The translations under genes were made by a program, and so were the position numbers. From contig DAOLDD010000008.1 of assembly GCA_035327585.1 (NCBI GenBank), forward strand, positions 55,563 through 119,562: 64,000 nt of DNA. Direction: 5' to 3'. Shown here one piece after another: positions 36,760 through 43,747 of this stretch. Each line of letters begins with the position of its first letter. Position 1 is the stretch's first letter. A model generated the notes under the pieces. The model was given only the letters and a program-made list of their open reading frames with translations. It was not told where the DNA came from and did no database searches. This DNA comes from JAMLJG01 sp035327585 (GTDB lineage: Bacteria; Verrucomicrobiota; Kiritimatiellia; CAIVKH01).

Positions 36760-38429
36760 GGGGCCCCCTTCGCCGACAACAAGATCTTGCCCGTCCCAGG
36801 CGCCATGTCGATTCCGCTCACCCGCCTGCCCGTGTCCGGGTCGATGAACGATTCTTCAAAGTCCACGCGCTGGCTCATGTCCGACGCATTGACCAACACC
36901 TGGCCGTTCGTAAACCGGCGGCGATACACCGCGCCCTCGTTCAGCGCATAGCGGTCGAATTCATTCGGTTTGACCGACTCCGCCGGATCGCCAATCGGGT
37001 AGAAGTACATCGGGTGCACCTTCACAAAGCGACGGCCATCCGCCTGATAGATCGCGTAGGTGCCCATCAGGGTGCGTCCTTCTTTTTCCACCGCGAGCAG
37101 ATAGCTCGCGTAGGCAAAGCGCTCCGCCCGGTCGCGCCCCGGCGTATCGGGTTCCGACCCCACGCTCTGGCCGCCCGCGCCACCCCAGATCGGCATCGCG
37201 GCCAGTCCATTTTGCGCGGCATCCATGAGCATCACGATCCGACTGCGCCAGGTGTTAACCTCGTGCTCCTCATCCGCTTTCTGCCACGACAGACCGCCTT
37301 CCATGCAAAACCCGTCGAGCGGACGCGGTTTAACCTCCGTGGATTCCAACAGCCGGCGCATGCCGCCGCTGCCTGGATAGAAGGACGAAGGTTTAAGATT
37401 GTTCGCGACAAGCATCGGGTAGCGCCCGAGACGCTCCTTCACATCCCGCTGGATGAAATCCATCTTGCGCTCCTGCCCTTCGCGAAAATCGTCGGGCTTG
37501 TAAAGTCGGCCGCTCCGAAAATCCCACGGCTCCACCTTGCGCCCGAGGCAGTCGGAGAGATTAAAGTCGCCCACGTTCAACGTGTCGAGCCACACGCCAT
37601 CGGTGCGCCCTTCCGTCATGGCCACAACGACCTGATCGGAAAAATATTTCCAACCCGCCGCGCTGTTCGGGTCCAGCACATAGCGGAGGCGGTCCCCGGG
37701 TCCGCCCGGATGCTGGCCGGGATACTTGTCTTTGTTCCCGCGCTTGAAACCCAGATAGATCGGCGAAAACACCTTCGCGCCCGTCGCATGCGCGGCCGGC
37801 GTGGTCCCGGAGAAACCGCGCGTCACCTTCACCACGCCAGACTTTTCATCGAAGGCATTCACCCGCATCAATTCATCGCCGATCCGAATCCAGAACACAT
37901 AATGCTTCGTGCTGGGCTGGTCGCGATTGGTGGAGGAGAGATCGCCGGCGACCGTGCTGGCACGAATCGCGATGGTGGCTTTGCGCCCCTTCTTGCCCGC
38001 CTCCAGGGACTCGACCCGGAACGAGGTCGTGTCCGGGGCCAGCGCGTCGCGCGTCTGCGCGGCGAGATGCATGCTCAGCCCCATGCGATAGCGGGACTCC
38101 ACCACGCCGACATCCGCATCGAACCGGGTGTAGGTGCTGTTGATGTAGCGCAACCCCTTGAAAGCAGGGTTCACCTTCCGGATCGCGTCAAATTGCTCCG
38201 GCGAAAGATTGCCGTGCAGAAAACGAAAGTTTTGGCCCAAGCCGGCGTAATCCGCCGCCGTAAAATTCAGCGGCCGGCTGATCAGGGTGTACAGGCCATA
38301 CGCCGGCCGGTCCAACGGGGTAAACGTCGCCGGCGTCTGAGCGGATGCTTGATCCGGCAGCACGAGCGCCATCACGGGCAACAACCATCGAGCCACACCC
38401 ACCCATCGCTTCGTCTTGGATTCCATCAT
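36756..38429 (-). CDS. Secreted putative glycoside hydrolase, family not recognised
   Basis: 557 residues from ATG 38429 with signal peptide (WLLPVMALVLPDQASA). The middle of the protein has TIM-barrel-like strands: GVWLDTLNVGDFN, with a candidate catalytic Asp, PMLVANNLKPSS, and LDGFCMEGGLSWQ. An embedded region about 150-230 (MRVNAFDEKSGVVKVTRGFSGT) is beta-rich. This resembles predicted glycosidase-like proteins found beside sulfatases, but I cannot name a family. It is the first gene of a five-gene minus-strand operon (38429 to 31816) driven by a strong promoter with an overlapping perfect operator at 38453-38481. The in-frame ATG at 38468 lies upstream of the predicted transcription start and is rejected. 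Confidence 0.78.
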   Translation of the reverse strand: MMESKTKRWVGVARWLLPVMALVLPDQASAQTPATFTPLDRPAYGLYTLISRPLNFTAADYAGLGQNFRFLHGNLSPEQFDAIRKVNPAFKGLRYINSTYTRFDADVGVVESRYRMGLSMHLAAQTRDALAPDTTSFRVESLEAGKKGRKATIAIRASTVAGDLSSTNRDQPSTKHYVFWIRIGDELMRVNAFDEKSGVVKVTRGFSGTTPAAHATGAKVFSPIYLGFKRGNKDKYPGQHPGGPGDRLRYVLDPNSAAGWKYFSDQVVVAMTEGRTDGVWLDTLNVGDFNLSDCLGRKVEPWDFRSGRLYKPDDFREGQERKMDFIQRDVKERLGRYPMLVANNLKPSSFYPGSGGMRRLLESTEVKPRPLDGFCMEGGLSWQKADEEHEVNTWRSRIVMLMDAAQNGLAAMPIWGGAGGQSVGSEPDTPGRDRAERFAYASYLLAVEKEGRTLMGTYAIYQADGRRFVKVHPMYFYPIGDPAESVKPNEFDRYALNEGAVYRRRFTNGQVLVNASDMSQRVDFEESFIDPDTGRRVSGIDMAPGTGKILLSAKGAP

Positions 38430-38452
38430 CGCCTGCGCTTTCTGTTGGTTCG

Positions 38453-38481
38453 TGTATAGGGACGTCAATATGACATGTCAA
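38453..38481 (-). promoter_or_regulatory. Sigma-70-type promoter with a perfect TGACATGTCA operator over the -35 box
   Basis: On the minus strand TTGACA (38481-38476) and TATACA (38458-38453) are spaced by 17 bp. The perfect palindrome TGACATGTCA (38471-38480) covers the -35 box, so a bound protein would exclude RNA polymerase. Transcription would start about 17 bp before ATG 38429 of the five-gene esterase, sulfatase and GH20 operon. Confidence 0.7.
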
Positions 38482-38576
38482 AATGATAACGTGAACCGGA
38501 GTCCCTTTAGTGTCTGATTGGCGTCGCTTTTCTCCGAACGGTTATGGGAACTCTTCGACGCTTTGCCCGGGACGCG

Positions 38577-38625
38577 TGCCGGAAGGTGGAGCCCTCCCCC
38601 ACAACCCACTCCCGCGGGGAGCGGG
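38577..38625. repeat. CTCCC...GGGAG palindromic repeat
   Basis: The sequence around CAACCCACTCCCGCGGGGAGCGGGAG is a diverged copy of the palindromic repeat found at 31841-31862. It lies in the intergenic region next to the LamG/PEP-CTERM gene. Confidence 0.5.
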
Positions 38626-38634
38626 AGAACCACG

Positions 38635-39525
38635 CTATTCCGCGCGTCCGGCATTTCGCCGACCGCGTCGCCACGCCATGGCCAAACCGCAGAGGATCAG
38701 TGCAAACGTGGAGGGCTCGGGGACGTAATTCAGGAACTGATCCGGGGTCAGCGCCTGATCCGAAATCCGCCATTCGTCCAGGCGGCCCGCGACCGAGTTC
38801 GAGGAGGCCGCGCGCCCACCGAACGCGAGGTAGCCGAGATCGGATGTATCCACGGTGGCGGGCGTCATGGCGACCGGAATTTCAACAACGCCCGCGGAAA
38901 CGCCGTTCAGGTACAGATCGAACGTTCCATTTCCCACGCCGGCATCATAGGTCAGCGCCACATGATGCCATTCGCCGGTCGACGTCCCGGAACTCGTCAC
39001 CAGGTTCGTGGAAATGCCGCCGCCCTGTTGAACGACAAATTCCAGTTGATTGGCGGTGTTCATCTGCAACGTCATGCCGGCAAAGCCCGAGGCTGAGTCG
39101 CGGGTGGTCCAGATAATGTCGAGCGTGGTTCCGGGCAACGCATAGAGATTGTACCAGCCCTCAATGGTCCATGTGCTGGAACCCGCCAACGTCAATTCCA
39201 CGGTGGCATCACCCGACGTCCGCATATAGCGCGTCTGGTTGGCCACAGAGAACAAACTTCCGGAGTTGACGGAGGGCGACCCGACAAACCCCGGCGTGGC
39301 GTCAGGGTTCGGGATGGGATTAACGGCCGAAAGCGCACTCTGGGAGAAGGGCCCGCCAACGGCGACCAAATTATAGGCCGGGCCACCCACGGAGGCATTG
39401 CTATAGGTACCACTGCCATCCGCATCAAATTGCCAATAGGCAACGGTATCGGCCCACGCCGAACCTGAGATCGCGAATGAAACCAGTGCAGCACCAACGA
39501 ATCGGGCACGCCATATACGGTTCAT
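38635..39525 (-). CDS. Secreted LamG-domain protein with PEP-CTERM tail
   Basis: 296 residues. AAGGAG lies 8 bp before ATG 39525, and a signal peptide follows (FVGAALVSFAISGSAWA). A LamG/concanavalin-like domain spans most of the protein (STWTIEGWYNLYALPG, EWHHVALTYDAGVG, GRLDEWRISDQALTPDQF). The tail is a PEP-CTERM motif: VPEPSTFALILCGLAMAWRRGRR. It is thus exported and processed by an exosortase, probably as a glycan-binding or matrix protein. A perfect operator copy (39596-39605) lies about 70 bp upstream, so its expression should follow the polysaccharide genes. Confidence 0.9.
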   Translation of the reverse strand: MNRIWRARFVGAALVSFAISGSAWADTVAYWQFDADGSGTYSNASVGGPAYNLVAVGGPFSQSALSAVNPIPNPDATPGFVGSPSVNSGSLFSVANQTRYMRTSGDATVELTLAGSSTWTIEGWYNLYALPGTTLDIIWTTRDSASGFAGMTLQMNTANQLEFVVQQGGGISTNLVTSSGTSTGEWHHVALTYDAGVGNGTFDLYLNGVSAGVVEIPVAMTPATVDTSDLGYLAFGGRAASSNSVAGRLDEWRISDQALTPDQFLNYVPEPSTFALILCGLAMAWRRGRRNAGRAE

Positions 39526-39595
39526 GGTCTGTTCTCCTTGCACACCGATCACCACGCGAGCTCCTCCAGATGAACGAAATGTGACAGACGAACTA

Positions 39596-39605
39596 TGACA
39601 TGTCA
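39596..39605. promoter_or_regulatory. Perfect putative GntR operator TGACATGTCA
   Basis: Exact palindrome in the 169-bp gap between the LamG/PEP-CTERM gene (minus) and the dehydrogenase gene (plus). On the minus strand it contains TTGACA, a possible -35 box, but no strong -10 box was seen. Confidence 0.65.
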
Positions 39606-39668
39606 ATGCAGCAACAACACAACTTTACATTCAAATATTTGAGGTTATATCAATTGCAAACAGATGTT

Positions 39669-39678
39669 CAACATGTCA
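39669..39678. promoter_or_regulatory. Weak putative GntR operator CAACATGTCA (2 mismatches)
   Basis: Eight of ten positions match the palindrome. It ends 16 bp before the dehydrogenase start and 64 bp from the perfect site at 39596, so it could be a second half of a paired operator. Confidence 0.35.
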
Positions 39679-39694
39679 TAAATCGGTTTAGCTG

Positions 39695-40729
39695 ATGAAT
39701 TTCCCCGCCACAACAAAACCGATCTGCGTCCTGATCACGGAGCCAGAGTATAGGAAAGCGGCCTCTGTGTTCAATGCCGCCGACGCAAGGGAATTCTTGT
39801 GTCGCGCGGCGCCGTCAGCGGAATTGGCGCTGGCTGACGCCGTACGCGAATCCGGCGCCCTGGCCGTTGTCCTCGGAACGGATCGCTATAGCGGACCGTT
39901 GTACGAAGCGCTTTCACCGGGCGGCATCATCGCGCGGTTCGGCGTCGGCTTTGATGGGATCGACCTTGCCCAGGCGACAGCGCGAGGAATTCTGTGCACG
40001 AACACGCCGGGTGTTTTGGATTTGTCGGTGGCGGAGCATACGATGGGACTGATGTTGGCGGCGGCCCGCCATATCGCACAGACGAATCACACCATGCGCG
40101 TGGGCCTTTGGGCGCCGCGGGTGGGCATTGAGCTCAGCGGGCGGCGACTCGCGATCATTGGATGCGGCGCCATCGGACGGCGCGTAGCCTCCATTGCTTC
40201 GCGCGGGTTCGGCATGGAAGTAATCGGTTGTGATCGCTCGGTGAGCGGCGACTACCCGGAAATCGATGAACCGTTTCGCAGGCGGGTGCCCACGTTTGAA
40301 CAGGCGGTCGACGGGGCTGATTTTGTATCGCTCCACATTCCATCCATCCCGGCGAACCGGCACTTTATCAATGCCGCCCGCTTGAATGCCATGAAACCTG
40401 GCGCATGGTTGATCAATACCTCGCGCGGACCGATCGTGGATGAACAAACGCTGTTCGACCTGCTCATGGACGGTCATCTCGGCGGCGCGGCCCTGGATGT
40501 ATTCGAGCACGAGCCGTATCGCCCCGTGGATCCGGACCGGGATCTGCGGCGATTGGAAAACGTGATATTGACCCCGCATGTGGGCAGCTCCACGGCGGAA
40601 GCATGTCGGCGCATGGCCGAGCGCGTGCTGATGAATATTCATCATGCCACCCGATCCCAGCTGGACCAGATGGATCTGCTGAACCCGGATGTGGCGTCGG
40701 CCCATCCCCCCCCTCCCTGCCTGAGGTAA
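39695..40729 (+). CDS. D-2-hydroxyacid dehydrogenase family protein (phosphoglycerate dehydrogenase-like)
   Basis: 344 residues, cytoplasmic. The NAD-binding glycine motif is LAIIGCGAIGRRVAS; SVAEHTMGLMLAAAR precedes it. Catalytic residues of the family are visible: Arg in INTSRGPIVDE, Glu in FEHEPY and His in LTPHVGSST. It would interconvert a 2-keto acid and a D-2-hydroxy acid using NAD(H). It ends 1 bp before the aldolase start, forming an operon; together the two suit catabolism of a sugar acid through a keto-deoxy intermediate. The exact substrate is unknown. Upstream are one perfect and one weak operator copy, consistent with control by the GntR regulator encoded nearby. Confidence 0.92.
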   Translation: MNFPATTKPICVLITEPEYRKAASVFNAADAREFLCRAAPSAELALADAVRESGALAVVLGTDRYSGPLYEALSPGGIIARFGVGFDGIDLAQATARGILCTNTPGVLDLSVAEHTMGLMLAAARHIAQTNHTMRVGLWAPRVGIELSGRRLAIIGCGAIGRRVASIASRGFGMEVIGCDRSVSGDYPEIDEPFRRRVPTFEQAVDGADFVSLHIPSIPANRHFINAARLNAMKPGAWLINTSRGPIVDEQTLFDLLMDGHLGGAALDVFEHEPYRPVDPDRDLRRLENVILTPHVGSSTAEACRRMAERVLMNIHHATRSQLDQMDLLNPDVASAHPPPPCLR

Positions 40730-40730
40730 C

Positions 40731-41492
40731 ATGCCACACACGTTTCGCCAGCAACTCCAGCAACGCACCCTCTCACTCGGCGGATGGGTCCAAATCGGTC
40801 ATCCGGCGGTGGCCGAGGTGTTCGGACGCGCGGGATTCGATTGGGTCTGCGCCGACCTCGAACACGGGGCTCAAGACCTGGAGTCCGCCACAGGCCTGTT
40901 CCGCTCGCTTTCGGCCTACCCGGTCGCCCCCGTGGCCCGCATCCCCTGCAACGACCCGCTTTGGATCCGGCGCTGCCTTGATGCAGGCGCGAAAGGCATC
41001 GTCGTGCCGATGATCACCAGCGGCGCCGAGGCGGAGGCCGCCGTGCGCGCGGCTAAGTTTCCGCCCACGGGAGAGCGCGGCTTCGGCTACATGCGCGCCT
41101 GCGAACACGGCGTCGATTTTCAGGCGTATATCCGGCGGGCCAACGAAGAAACCGCCGTGGTCGTGCAGATTGAACACCACCGGGCCATTGACGCGCTGGA
41201 CGACATTCTCGCGGTGGACGGCGTCGATGGAGCGCTCATCGGGCCAATGGACCTCAGTGGGTCGATGGGCATCTGCGGCCAACTCGACCACCCGGACATG
41301 CGCACGGCACTCGATCGCTTCCTGGACGCCTGTCGCCGCCACGGCAAATCCGCGGGCCAGCACATCGTTCATCCATCGGTGGAGCGTATCCAATCGGCGA
41401 AGGACGCCGGGTTTAACCTGCTGGTCCTGGGGCTGGACGTGGTGTTTCTCGCCGAGGCGGCCGCGGCGGCGCTGCGCGAAGCGCGCGCGTAA
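40731..41492 (+). CDS. HpcH/HpaI-type class II aldolase (2-keto-3-deoxy sugar acid aldolase-like)
   Basis: 253 residues. Family blocks are present: FDWVCADLEHG, GAKGIVVPMITSGAEAEAAVRAAKFPPTGERGFG split around the conserved PxGxRG segment, VVQIEHHRAIDALDDI, and GALIGPMDLSGSMG. The metal ligands of this family are the Glu of QIEH and the Asp of PMDLS. The enzyme splits 2-keto-3-deoxy acids such as keto-deoxyglucarate or keto-deoxyrhamnonate into pyruvate and an aldehyde. GAGG lies 5 bp before the ATG, and it follows the dehydrogenase by 1 bp. It converges with the GntR regulator gene. A keto-deoxy acid from this pathway is a natural candidate inducer. Confidence 0.92.
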   Translation: MPHTFRQQLQQRTLSLGGWVQIGHPAVAEVFGRAGFDWVCADLEHGAQDLESATGLFRSLSAYPVAPVARIPCNDPLWIRRCLDAGAKGIVVPMITSGAEAEAAVRAAKFPPTGERGFGYMRACEHGVDFQAYIRRANEETAVVVQIEHHRAIDALDDILAVDGVDGALIGPMDLSGSMGICGQLDHPDMRTALDRFLDACRRHGKSAGQHIVHPSVERIQSAKDAGFNLLVLGLDVVFLAEAAAAALREARA

Positions 41493-41498
41493 GCTGGG

Positions 41499-42221
41499 CT
41501 AGACCACCGATTCCAGCGCTAGTTGTTTCTGGATCAGCTCGAGCGCCTGATGTTCTTTTTCCAGGCCCCAGCGCGTGTGGTCGCGCATGGCGGCGGTCGC
41601 GGCATCCGGGTCCCGCTTTTTGAGCACGGCCACCAGCTTCTGATGCCAGTCATACGGGACCGGCTTGCAAGCGGTCGCGTTGATCCAGTTCAGCCGCATG
41701 TTGCGACGAAACCATACGCGCTCCAGGGCTTCCACGAGGATGGCACAGCGGGCATTGCGCGCAATTTCCAGGTGAAAATCACAATGAAGATTCATGCCCA
41801 CGACGGACTGCGGGTCGCCCTCCGCCATCAACCGGTCCACCCGCACCGCCGCGGCGGCCAGGCGCGACAGCTCCGCCTCCGTGGCCCGCTCCGCGCACAA
41901 TCGGGCCGTCTGGCATTCGATCGCCTCGCGGAGAATCTGGTCGTTGTGGATGTCTTCCTCCGTCATCGGGCGCACGCGGCACCCGTACATCGGCACATTC
42001 TCCACCAACCCGTCCAGTTCCAGCATGTAGAGCGCTTCGGTGATCGGCATGGGACTGACGCCCATTTCGCGCGCAACGGTTTTGCGTACGAGCCGGTCGC
42101 CCGGTTTGCGGCGGCCAGTCAGGATGTCGGATCGAAGCGCCTCGTAAATTTTGCGGGTCAGCGTTTTTGCCCCGTTGGGCTCGACGCGACCGCCTTCCTC
42201 TGGAAATGAATAATTCGCCAC
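41499..42221 (-). CDS. GntR-family repressor with FCD ligand-binding domain
   Basis: 240 residues from GTG 42221. The N-terminal winged helix reads KIYEALRSDILTGRRKPGDRL and VAREMGVSPMPITEALYMLELDGLV. The C-terminal all-helical FCD domain has ILREAIECQTARLCAERAT, the metal-binding segment CDFHLEIARNA and a late DHTRWGLEKEH. FCD regulators usually sense carboxylic acids such as sugar acids and repress catabolic genes. ATG 42278 is an in-frame alternative, but the operator copy at 42237-42246 falls between it and the GTG, favouring the GTG. Its neighbours are an aldolase and a dehydrogenase for a sugar acid. I infer that it binds TGACATGTCA sites throughout the window and regulates itself. Confidence 0.92.
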   Translation of the reverse strand: MANYSFPEEGGRVEPNGAKTLTRKIYEALRSDILTGRRKPGDRLVRKTVAREMGVSPMPITEALYMLELDGLVENVPMYGCRVRPMTEEDIHNDQILREAIECQTARLCAERATEAELSRLAAAAVRVDRLMAEGDPQSVVGMNLHCDFHLEIARNARCAILVEALERVWFRRNMRLNWINATACKPVPYDWHQKLVAVLKKRDPDAATAAMRDHTRWGLEKEHQALELIQKQLALESVV

Positions 42222-42236
42222 GGTGTCCGACTTTTT

Positions 42237-42246
42237 TGACGTGTCA
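42237..42246. promoter_or_regulatory. Putative autoregulatory GntR operator TGACGTGTCA (1 mismatch)
   Basis: Nine of ten positions match the palindrome. It lies 16 bp upstream of the GntR GTG start and overlaps the last codons of the upstream hydrolase gene. Autoregulation is usual for GntR repressors. Confidence 0.6.
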
Positions 42247-43650
42247 GTTACGGGGCAATTTAGCAGCCGACCCGGCACCCGTCAAATCATGGAGGCCGGC
42301 CCGGTAACAGACATTCAAAAACGCCGCCGCGGACCACAACTGGGCGCCGGAGCCCTTGGGTTCCCGGGTCGCGAAATCCACCACCTCGTGGAACGAACCG
42401 TTCCCCACGCAGGTGCGCGCCAGCAGCGCCGCATTTTCGGCCGTGCGATCCACGCCATGCGCCTTTTCGTGCGCCCACAGGAACAGCGTATCGACAAACG
42501 GCCAGGCGGCGTTGTTGTGATATACGCGCGCCTCGTGCTCGAAAAACGGCAGAAACAGCGGAACCCCGGCATCGGTGACCGGATACCCCCCAAGCTGCTT
42601 CTTCGCGTCATCGCCCGTCACAATGTCCAGCAGCACCGCCAGCGCAATGCCCAGCGCCTCACGCCGCTCCTGCAAGGCACCCTGCGGGTCCTTAAAGTAG
42701 ACGAGGTACCCCTCGCGATTGCGCAATTGCGTATTAATCGCATGGCGCAGGGCGTCCGCCCGGCCCTGCCACGCCGCGGCGTCCCCCGTCCGGCCGAGCT
42801 GACGGGCCGCCTGGCTCATCGTTTCAAGGCCGCGCACATACAGGCAGTTGAGCGAGAGCGCCTTCACCCGCACGCAATCCTGCACGGAGAAGTCCTGGGG
42901 ATATCCACCCGTTTTATGGGTAAAAAAATGGATATCCACGAACGTCGCCTGGCCGCGGTACAGCCCGTCGGACGCGTCAAAAAACGGGTCGTAAAATTCC
43001 TCAAAGCAGCGACGGCCGGTTTCGTAGAGCCATGTGTAATCCGCGATGGCGGGATGCTTGGTGAAGAGATCGGACGCCGCCCACAACCAGATGACATCGT
43101 CGGTGCGACGGGTGTAGGAATTTGAATGATAGTGTTGCAGGAACTCGCGCTCCTCCAAATCGAGTTCCTGCCACGCCGCGTCAACGCCGGGCACGGCATA
43201 GCCCTTGGACACCATCAGCCCCAGCTTGAAGCGCAGGCGGCGCGTGACTTCCAGCGAGCTCTTCATCAGCTCCGGATAGAACTGGTTGAGCCCCAATACG
43301 CCGGCAAAACTAATGTCGCGCGTGTAGACGCGAAGGCCGAACTTGGTGCCCGCCCCGAAATAGCGTCCGTTCTCCGTCTCCACCACGTTGCTTTCCACAT
43401 TCGACAGGGCGATCCGCCACAACCGTTCGGTCAACGGCGTGACGCCGGCCAGCCGAAGCGGATGCGCAGGCTCCGGCGATGGCAGGTCCTGCAAGGCGAT
43501 CGTGCGCAGCCCGTCCTCCACCGATTCCGCGCCCAACAGCAACGGCGCTTGTGCGTACTGGAACGGCGCTCCTTCGCCCGGCTCGCCCGCCCACCCCGGC
43601 AGCGCCAGGGCCAGGGCCCATCCACCCGCGCATAACAGTCGGCATACCAT
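42244..43650 (-). CDS. Secreted six-hairpin (alpha/alpha)6 glycosidase-like protein
   Basis: 468 residues with signal peptide (LLCAGGWALALALPGWA). The helical body has features of six-hairpin glycosidases: RVYTRDISFAGVLGLNQFYPELM, YTRRTDDVIWLWAASDLF, NREGYLVYFKDP and YHNNAAWPFVDTLFLW. Asp/Glu residues in TRDISF and RRTDDVIW are candidate catalytic residues. I cannot assign a family; GH125-, GH63- or GH37-like relatives are possible. It is followed, 22 bp on, by the GntR gene on the same strand, and diverges from the esterase/GH114-like operon across a perfect operator (43669-43678) only 18 bp upstream of its start. Confidence 0.82.
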   Translation of the reverse strand: MVCRLLCAGGWALALALPGWAGEPGEGAPFQYAQAPLLLGAESVEDGLRTIALQDLPSPEPAHPLRLAGVTPLTERLWRIALSNVESNVVETENGRYFGAGTKFGLRVYTRDISFAGVLGLNQFYPELMKSSLEVTRRLRFKLGLMVSKGYAVPGVDAAWQELDLEEREFLQHYHSNSYTRRTDDVIWLWAASDLFTKHPAIADYTWLYETGRRCFEEFYDPFFDASDGLYRGQATFVDIHFFTHKTGGYPQDFSVQDCVRVKALSLNCLYVRGLETMSQAARQLGRTGDAAAWQGRADALRHAINTQLRNREGYLVYFKDPQGALQERREALGIALAVLLDIVTGDDAKKQLGGYPVTDAGVPLFLPFFEHEARVYHNNAAWPFVDTLFLWAHEKAHGVDRTAENAALLARTCVGNGSFHEVVDFATREPKGSGAQLWSAAAFLNVCYRAGLHDLTGAGSAAKLPRN

Positions 43651-43668
43651 CCGCCCACCCTAATCGTT

Positions 43669-43678
43669 TGACATGTCA
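43669..43678. promoter_or_regulatory. Perfect putative GntR operator TGACATGTCA between divergent genes
   Basis: Exact palindrome in the 97-bp gap between the six-hairpin hydrolase (minus, 18 bp away) and the esterase/GH114-like gene (plus, 69 bp away). On the plus strand TTGACA (43668-43673) could be a -35 box with a poor -10 (TACGTT) after 17 bp. One site could control both operons. Confidence 0.65.
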
Positions 43679-43747
43679 GAAGCAAGCCCCTACGTTCTGT
43701 GCAAAGTACTCAGCGTGGCGGCAGATGCCCCCCACGCAAACATCCAC

